DNA of 10,008 nt, taken from the NCBI GenBank assembly GCA_946481035.1, contig CAMLNK010000071.1:1-10008 (forward strand), written 5' to 3'. Source of the stretch: an uncultured Dyadobacter sp. (lineage in GTDB: Bacteria; Bacteroidota; Bacteroidia; Cytophagales; Spirosomataceae). Both the position numbers and the translations under genes were made by a program. This document shows positions 6,529 through 10,008 of the stretch, piece by piece (the first letter of the stretch is position 1; every line of letters starts with the position of its first letter). A model generated the notes under the pieces. The model was not told the origin of the DNA. It saw only the letters and a list, made by a program, of their open reading frames with translations, and searched no databases.

Positions 6529-6546
6529 GGCCCGCATCAACGGGCC
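6529..6546. terminator. GC-rich hairpin after the cysteine desulfurase gene
   Basis: GGCCCG (6529-6534) and CGGGCC (6541-6546) make a perfect 6-bp stem with a 6-base loop. It lies 84 bases downstream of the stop of the cysteine desulfurase gene (minus strand). Neither strand has a T-tract directly after it, so it is a weak terminator candidate. It may instead belong to the adjacent repeat element. Confidence 0.3.
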
Positions 6547-6629
6547 TCTATTACCTTTACGCCCCGAGCTCCCATTTGGTGCCAACCGGGCACATTAAAT
6601 TTTGTTAAAATTAGAACACACATTTTTGC

Positions 6630-7808
6630 CTAAGCCCAGCTCGCTATGCGCTTCCACGCCTTGCCCGCAGCCGCGGCAGGGTCCGACTCGTAGATCCTCG
6701 CAACGGCATCCACCACGTGATCCAGTTCTTCGAACGTGTTGAACTTGCTGAATGAGAACCGCACATTCTCCTTATCAACCTCGCACGCAAGCGCCTGTAT
6801 CACATGCGACGCGCCCCCGCCCTGGCAGGCGCTCCCGCCCGAGACCGCGACACCGATCTGATCGAGTTTCGTCACAACACTTCCTGTGCTCAAACAGGGA
6901 AATGACACATTGAGCACATTAGCCACGCTGTTTTCTATCGATTTACTTTCGCCATTGTAGCAAATCCCCTCAATGCCGCTGATCGCCAGCTTCGATACCA
7001 GATATTGTTTCAGCTTAGAGACCTTGTTATGGTTCGCTTCCAGGTTTCGGTAAGACACTTCCAGTGCCTTCGCCAGTCCTACTATTCCAACAACATTTTC
7101 CGTACCGCCACGCTGTCCGCGCTCCTGACCGCCCCCGTAGATCAGCGGTTTCAAGTAGTGTTTTTGATTGATATAAACGAATCCTACGCCTTTCGGACCG
7201 TGAAACTTGTGTGCAGAGCCCACCAGAAAATCGATATCCGCCTCCTGCAAATCGAAACGTGCCTTACCCATCGTTTGCGTGGTGTCGGTAAAAAATACGG
7301 CATTATATCGCCGGGCCAGCACGCCGATTGCGTGAATGTCGGTCAGGTTGCCAATCTCATTGTTCCCGTGCATGAGCGCAATGAGCGTGCGCGGGTTCGC
7401 CCGCAGGAGATTTTCGAGATGGTACAAATCCACATTACCGCGCTCGTCGAGCTTTACGAAGCTGGTTTCGATATCGCCTTCCTTTTCGTGGCGCTTCAAC
7501 GTCTGCAAAACCGCCTTATGTTCGATACGGCTGGTGATGGCGTGGTTAAGGTCATAAGCCTGGATTGCCCCCGACAATGCGAGGTTAATCCCCTCCGTCG
7601 CACCGGCCGTGAAGTAAATCTCCTCCGGCAATGCGCCCAGCAGGTGTGCTACCGTACGGCGCGCATTATCCACCGCTTCTTTCACCCTTTTGCCAGCCCC
7701 ATGGGCCGATGAAGGATTGGCATAATGTATGGTCAAAAACGGCAGGATCGCCTCAATCACTTCCGGGTCCAGGGCGGTAGTAGCCGCATTATCCAGATAA
7801 ATTTCCAT
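6630..7808 (-). CDS. Cysteine desulfurase, IscS/NifS type (group I)
   Basis: This 392-residue PLP enzyme should convert L-cysteine to alanine, passing the sulfur through an enzyme persulfide to Fe-S cluster assembly, tRNA thiolation or other acceptors in the cytoplasm. The start 'MEIYLDNAATT' is typical. 'ATEGINLAL' (70-78) and His97 in 'IEHKAVL' line the cofactor, 'GNNEIG' (148-153) and 'TDTTQTMGK' (174-182) follow, and Lys201 in 'GSAHKFHGPKG' is the PLP lysine. 'RGGTEN' (233-238) is complete. The catalytic Cys328 lies in 'SGGSACQGG', in the long-loop arrangement of group I enzymes. The length matches IscS (about 400). No iscU, iscR or suf gene adjoins it. Unusually, its 220-base leader carries a SAM-type riboswitch and a 14-codon upstream ORF, which ties expression to sulfur or methionine status. 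Confidence 0.93.
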   Translation of the reverse strand: MEIYLDNAATTALDPEVIEAILPFLTIHYANPSSAHGAGKRVKEAVDNARRTVAHLLGALPEEIYFTAGATEGINLALSGAIQAYDLNHAITSRIEHKAVLQTLKRHEKEGDIETSFVKLDERGNVDLYHLENLLRANPRTLIALMHGNNEIGNLTDIHAIGVLARRYNAVFFTDTTQTMGKARFDLQEADIDFLVGSAHKFHGPKGVGFVYINQKHYLKPLIYGGGQERGQRGGTENVVGIVGLAKALEVSYRNLEANHNKVSKLKQYLVSKLAISGIEGICYNGESKSIENSVANVLNVSFPCLSTGSVVTKLDQIGVAVSGGSACQGGGASHVIQALACEVDKENVRFSFSKFNTFEELDHVVDAVARIYESDPAAAAGKAWKRIASWA

Positions 7809-7836
7809 GTGTCTCTGGTTTGTTGTTGATCAAAGT

Positions 7837-7881
7837 TTATGAGCGGCAGGGCACAGGTTTCCAAGACCAAAACAGCCTCAT
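7837..7881 (-). CDS. 14-residue upstream ORF (candidate leader peptide)
   Basis: Between the riboswitch and the cysteine desulfurase gene, ATG at 7881-7879 opens a frame encoding MRLFWSWKPVPCRS and ending at TAA 7839-7837, 28 bases before the desulfurase ATG. An in-frame TAA sits directly before its ATG. The peptide is rich in Trp (2), Pro (2) and basic residues and has one Cys codon next to the end. It could couple translation of the leader to desulfurase expression (ribosome stalling or translational coupling), or be chance. There is no ribosome-binding motif to judge by, as is normal in Bacteroidota. Confidence 0.4.
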   Translation of the reverse strand: MRLFWSWKPVPCRS

Positions 7882-7921
7882 TTACTGCGCAATACCAGTT
7901 TACTTCCGTGGTTGGATTTTC

Positions 7922-8017
7922 AGATTTATCAATAGAATTAGGTTGGGGCACCTTGACGAGTCACAGGTTGCCAGAAGATCACAGAGCCTAACCTCTCCCT
8001 TCGTTCTCAATAAATCT
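7922..8017 (-). promoter_or_regulatory. SAM-I-clan riboswitch aptamer upstream of the cysteine desulfurase gene
   Basis: On the minus strand the conserved core 'GGCAACC' (7972-7966) ... 'AAGGTGCC' (7954-7947) of S-box RNAs is present. Helices drawn by hand: P1 AGATTTAT (8017-8010) with ATAAATCT (7929-7922), perfect. P2 outer GAAG (8002-7999) with CTTC (7977-7974). P2 inner AGAG (7996-7993) with CTCT (7986-7983), with a GG/GTGAT internal loop like the family's kink-turn. P3 GGC-A-ACC with GGT-GCC. A pseudoknot pairs TTAGG in the P2 loop (7991-7987) with CCTAA in the joining segment (7942-7938). These RNAs bind S-adenosylmethionine and usually lower expression when SAM is high. I cannot draw a P4 helix between the pseudoknot strand and P1 (only TTCTATTG), so it may be a P4-less variant. 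No terminator hairpin follows, so control is probably at translation or uses another platform. Confidence 0.8.
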
Positions 8018-8031
8018 ACAAATTCGATAGA

Positions 8032-8062
8032 CAAAGATTGATAAAAGATTTTAAAAATGCAA
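8032..8062 (-). promoter_or_regulatory. Promoter of the riboswitch / cysteine desulfurase transcript
   Basis: Read on the minus strand, TTG (8062-8060), a 20-base gap and AATCTTTG (8039-8032) fit the Bacteroidota pattern TTG-N19-21-TAnnTTTG with one mismatch in the -7 element. A transcript starting about 5 bases further on, near 8027, would begin some 10 bases before riboswitch helix P1, which is where a 5' UTR aptamer should sit. Confidence 0.6.
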
Positions 8063-8115
8063 GGGGTGGTATCGCGGTTGGTAAAAAAATTTCCGAGTCC
8101 TGGTGTGAGAGCCGC

Positions 8116-8147
8116 TTGTACAGCCATCACGTGACTTTGCACATTTG
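8116..8147 (+). promoter_or_regulatory. Candidate promoter of the HEPN gene pair
   Basis: TTG at 8116-8118, a 21-base gap and CACATTTG at 8140-8147 match the Bacteroidota promoter pattern with one mismatch in the -7 element. The start of transcription would fall near 8152. That would leave the in-frame TTG codon at 8149 outside the mRNA and favours a start codon further downstream. Confidence 0.4.
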
Positions 8148-8217
8148 ATTGGATTTCCGGCAGCAGCAAAGCCTAGCTTACGCGCGATTTGTTTATCGCA
8201 AACTAAATATTCAGACT

Positions 8218-8637
8218 TTGGCAAGTGCTGCTACTTTGAAAATGCTGGCGCTCGAACGGTTGCAGGACGCAGAATGTCTGATTGCAAATGGCCGTGTCGG
8301 CGGAGCATTCTACATCGGAGGCTACGCGATTGAGCTGGCGCTCAAAGCGGTGGTTTGCAAAAAACTTGGCGTTGAAATGTTTAATAAAGAGGAAGTGCCG
8401 AGGCATATTGCCAAGCCATTTATGATTCATGACATCAACGACCTGGTGATATTATCCGGAATGTCCAACGATTTGGACAATGCTTGCATGGAAAGTCATG
8501 TTTTTCAAGTGAGTTGGTCGCGGGTATCTGCCTGGTCAGAACAACGGAGGTATGACTTGGCTTGCGAAATTGAGAACGTTGAAGTGTTTGTAAATTCTTT
8601 AAAAATAGTAATCGGATGGTTGCAAAAGCACTGGTAG
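8218..8637 (+). CDS. HEPN-domain protein
   Basis: The protein (139 residues from TTG 8218) is a helical HEPN-type protein. 'LALERLQDAECLIANGR' forms the first helix and 'GGAFYIGGYAIELALKAVVC' (about residues 28-47) the conserved second helix, in which 'GYxxExALKA' is the family hallmark. A 'HDINDL' segment matches the later 'H.(l/i)..L' block. HEPN proteins often act with a nucleotidyltransferase as toxin-antitoxin or defence pairs, but the R-X4-6-H RNase motif of toxic members is not evident here. Start choice: the frame is open from TTG 8149, but a promoter candidate at 8116-8147 argues against it; TTG 8218, TTG 8236 and ATG 8242 remain, and I prefer 8218 because it keeps the full first helix. 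Its 3' end overlaps the next gene by 22 bases, implying translational coupling. Confidence 0.65.
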   Translation: MASAATLKMLALERLQDAECLIANGRVGGAFYIGGYAIELALKAVVCKKLGVEMFNKEEVPRHIAKPFMIHDINDLVILSGMSNDLDNACMESHVFQVSWSRVSAWSEQRRYDLACEIENVEVFVNSLKIVIGWLQKHW

Positions 8638-8978
8638 AAACACTTAAAAATGTGTTTCGGGAAGCAAAAAATGACGGGTTCGTCATAGATGCCATCGGAC
8701 TGGCACCTGCCTATCACGGGATGGTAAAAAATAAATACATCCTGGGCGTCAGTGCGCCAATACTTCCGGCAATGTACAAACAGGATAAGATGCAGATCAT
8801 CTTCAACTTACTTTGGCTGCGCCTCACCCTCGAAGAACGCCGCATGATAGATCGCGTTCGTGTTTTTGACACCGTCGAAGATCTGGACGACCACAAATAC
8901 AACGACTTCGAAGACTATCCCTACGAAGGATATGAGGGCATTCAACGAAAGTTGCCCGAGCTGTACCCAGTCGAGTAA
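8616..8978 (+). CDS. Small acidic-tailed protein of unknown family, partner of the HEPN gene
   Basis: I do not recognise this 120-residue protein. An amphipathic N-terminal helix (about 2-18) is followed by strands ('GFVIDAIGLAP', 'KYILGVSAP' at 40-48), a helix ('KMQIIFNLLWLRLTLEERRMI', 58-78, read in two parts), a strand ('DRVRVFD', 79-85) and a strongly acidic tail (85-108, mostly Asp, Glu and Tyr). The layout is compact alpha/beta. It lacks the GS-X10-DxD motif of the minimal nucleotidyltransferases that usually pair with HEPN proteins. The ATG lies 22 bases inside the end of the HEPN gene, so the two should be translated together and may form a complex. The 45-base gap to the convergent sulfatase gene shows no terminator. 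Confidence 0.7.
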   Translation: MVAKALVETLKNVFREAKNDGFVIDAIGLAPAYHGMVKNKYILGVSAPILPAMYKQDKMQIIFNLLWLRLTLEERRMIDRVRVFDTVEDLDDHKYNDFEDYPYEGYEGIQRKLPELYPVE

Positions 8979-9023
8979 AAACCTACTTCACCTCCGCGTT
9001 CAACTACCCGGTGTAATGCATGT

Positions 9024-10008
9024 TTATTTACCCTCCTGCGGCTGGGCTTCGGGATAACCTTTTTTCAACAACATAGCCAGTTCGATCACGGTAATCACGA
9101 AATTGTTATCCTTCGCCAGATTGGTAAACTCGCCCGGGTCTTTCTGGTGGTCGTACAGTTCCGTGCCGGCCTTGCCCCCATCCCATTCGGTATACCTGAA
9201 ACGTTCCGTACGCACGCTGCGACCGAAAATCTGGCCTCTCCGAACCTGGGTATAGGCAGGTTTATTCCAAATGGCCGATGGGTTTTTCAGCAACGGCGTA
9301 AGACTTTTACCTTGCAGGTTCTGCTTCGGATCGAGCCCGCAGAGTTCTGCCAGCGTAGGATAAATATCCACCAGTTCCACGGTACGGCCCGAGGCCTTTC
9401 CTTTGGTACCGCCCGGAACCGAAATAATCAGCGGCACGCGCGCGGAGTTTTCAAAAAGACTTTGCTTCATCCACTGCCCGTGCTGGCCCACGTTGTAACC
9501 GTGGTCACTCCAAAGCACGATGATAGTCTTCTCAGCCAGTTTCAACTTATCAACCGCGTCGATCAGCTTACCTACTTGCGCGTCCATAAAGGTGATGGTG
9601 GCATAGTAGGCCCGTAATGCCTCCCGGCGCTTGGCCTCATCAAGGCCCCAGTGGGGCGGTTTGGTAAACAATGCCGCGTCGGGAACATCGTCGAGGTCAT
9701 TCGGGATTTCTTTCGGCAGCGGCACCTCGTCTACCGGATACATATCAAAGTATTTTTGAGGGGCTACATAAGGGGTATGAGGCCTGAAAAACCCTACCGC
9801 GAGGAAGAATGGCTGATTCTTCTTCTCCGTCATGATTTTAATGGCCTCGCTGGCGATCATGCCGTCGGTTTGCTCCTCGTCCGTTCCTTCGGTTGCACGC
9901 CATGCCAATGCACTGCCGAGACCACGGTCGGGGGTGAGATTTTTAATCAGCGGTTCCTCGGTCTTGTCGCGTCCCTTTGGGTTCACGCGCTGGTTCCACG
10001 AATCCGGG
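9024..10008 (-). CDS. Sulfatase, iduronate-2-sulfatase-like (5' end outside window)
   Basis: About 327 C-terminal residues of a sulfatase are visible; the frame is open to the window edge, where it reads 'PDSWNQR' before the GTG at 9986, so that GTG is not the start. 'VGFFRPHTPYVAPQKYFDMYP' (read in two parts, around 9772-9834) is characteristic of the iduronate-2-sulfatase type. 'LWSDHGYNVGQHGQWMK' (around 9463-9513) carries the metal-binding Asp-His and the substrate-sulfate Lys of the family, and 'ARVPLIISVPG' and 'VELVDIYPTLAELCGL' follow as in other members. The formylglycine motif (C/S-x-P-x-R) and any signal peptide lie beyond the window. Such enzymes remove sulfate esters from sulfated glycans in the periplasm. 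The enzyme fits a polysaccharide-degrading lifestyle, together with the GH26 enzyme, but the two are not in one locus. The true substrate is unknown. Confidence 0.9.
   Translation of the reverse strand, partial: PDSWNQRVNPKGRDKTEEPLIKNLTPDRGLGSALAWRATEGTDEEQTDGMIASEAIKIMTEKKNQPFFLAVGFFRPHTPYVAPQKYFDMYPVDEVPLPKEIPNDLDDVPDAALFTKPPHWGLDEAKRREALRAYYATITFMDAQVGKLIDAVDKLKLAEKTIIVLWSDHGYNVGQHGQWMKQSLFENSARVPLIISVPGGTKGKASGRTVELVDIYPTLAELCGLDPKQNLQGKSLTPLLKNPSAIWNKPAYTQVRRGQIFGRSVRTERFRYTEWDGGKAGTELYDHQKDPGEFTNLAKDNNFVITVIELAMLLKKGYPEAQPQEGK

Larger units (their letters stand above)
6363..6629. other. Repeat-rich intergenic region
   Basis: This 267-base spacer between the ACT-domain gene and the 3' end of the cysteine desulfurase gene holds no convincing gene. 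It contains at least three separate palindromes (6412-6424, 6456-6527 and 6529-6546) and AT-rich flanks, including the near palindrome AATTTTgttAAAATT at 6598-6612. Open frames across it are short and cut through the repeats. Confidence 0.55.

Noticed and set aside
6187..6585. 132-codon open frame on the minus strand through the repeat region
   Set aside because: It runs across the ACCATGG-type palindromes and overlaps the ACT-domain gene in another frame; the product is low-complexity and unlike any family.
6579..6593. GTGCC/GGCAC hairpin as terminator of the cysteine desulfurase gene
   Set aside because: The stem has only five pairs with no T-tract following on the minus strand.
7005..7712. 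235-codon open frame on the plus strand
   Set aside because: It is antisense to the well-conserved core of the cysteine desulfurase and has no domain of its own.
7831..7838. AAACTTTG on the minus strand as a second -7 element for the cysteine desulfurase gene
   Set aside because: The only TTG partner is 23 bases away, longer than normal, and the box overlaps the stop of the upstream ORF. The promoter at 8032-8062 fits better and explains the riboswitch.
7930..8003. Structured segment first considered as a tRNA on the minus strand
   Set aside because: There is no acceptor stem, T-arm GTTC motif or anticodon arm; the GGCAACC/AAGGTGCC core and P1 helix identify it as a SAM-type riboswitch.

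Overview
The window looks like chromosomal DNA of a Bacteroidota bacterium, most likely a Cytophagales member close to Dyadobacter or Spirosoma. The reasons are moderate GC with AT-rich spacers, an absence of Shine-Dalgarno sites before the genes, matches to the Bacteroidota promoter pattern (TTG about 20 bases before TAnnTTTG), secreted glycan-active enzymes (a GH26 glycosidase and a sulfatase), SPII lipoproteins, and short repeats of the 'ACCATGGACC' kind. The genus is an inference.

Layout: 1-338 is AT-rich spacer. 339-788 (+) encodes a stand-alone IS1595-type zinc-ribbon protein with no DDE transposase domain. 796-2944 (-) is a collinear block: a secreted GH26 beta-mannanase-like hydrolase followed by two paralogous small lipoproteins. 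A divergent spacer (2945-3158) carries an 11-bp inverted repeat and three TTCGAA sites. It precedes a tight three-gene operon on the + strand: an Lrp/AsnC regulator (3159-3635), an EamA-type drug/metabolite exporter (3643-4590) and a fusion of a ChrB-type chromate-resistance domain to an AraC DNA-binding domain (4592-5455). Then come a secreted probable outer-membrane beta-barrel protein (5532-6101, +) and, convergent to it, a stand-alone ACT-domain protein (6108-6362, -).

The spacer 6363-6629 is full of short palindromes. 6630-7808 (-) encodes an IscS/NifS-type cysteine desulfurase. Its long leader contains, in transcript order, a Bacteroidota promoter (8062-8032), a SAM-I-clan riboswitch aptamer (8017-7922) whose P1, P2, P3 and pseudoknot can be drawn by hand, and a 14-codon upstream ORF (7881-7837). 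This links a sulfur-mobilising enzyme to SAM sensing.

Divergent from it, 8218-8978 (+) holds an overlapping pair of genes: a HEPN-domain protein and an acidic small protein of unknown family. The window ends in the 3' part of an iduronate-2-sulfatase-like sulfatase (9024-10008, -) whose 5' end lies outside.

The most notable items are the ChrB-AraC fusion in an operon with an exporter, the SAM riboswitch plus upstream ORF before a cysteine desulfurase, the HEPN two-gene module, and the palindrome in front of the lrp-like gene.
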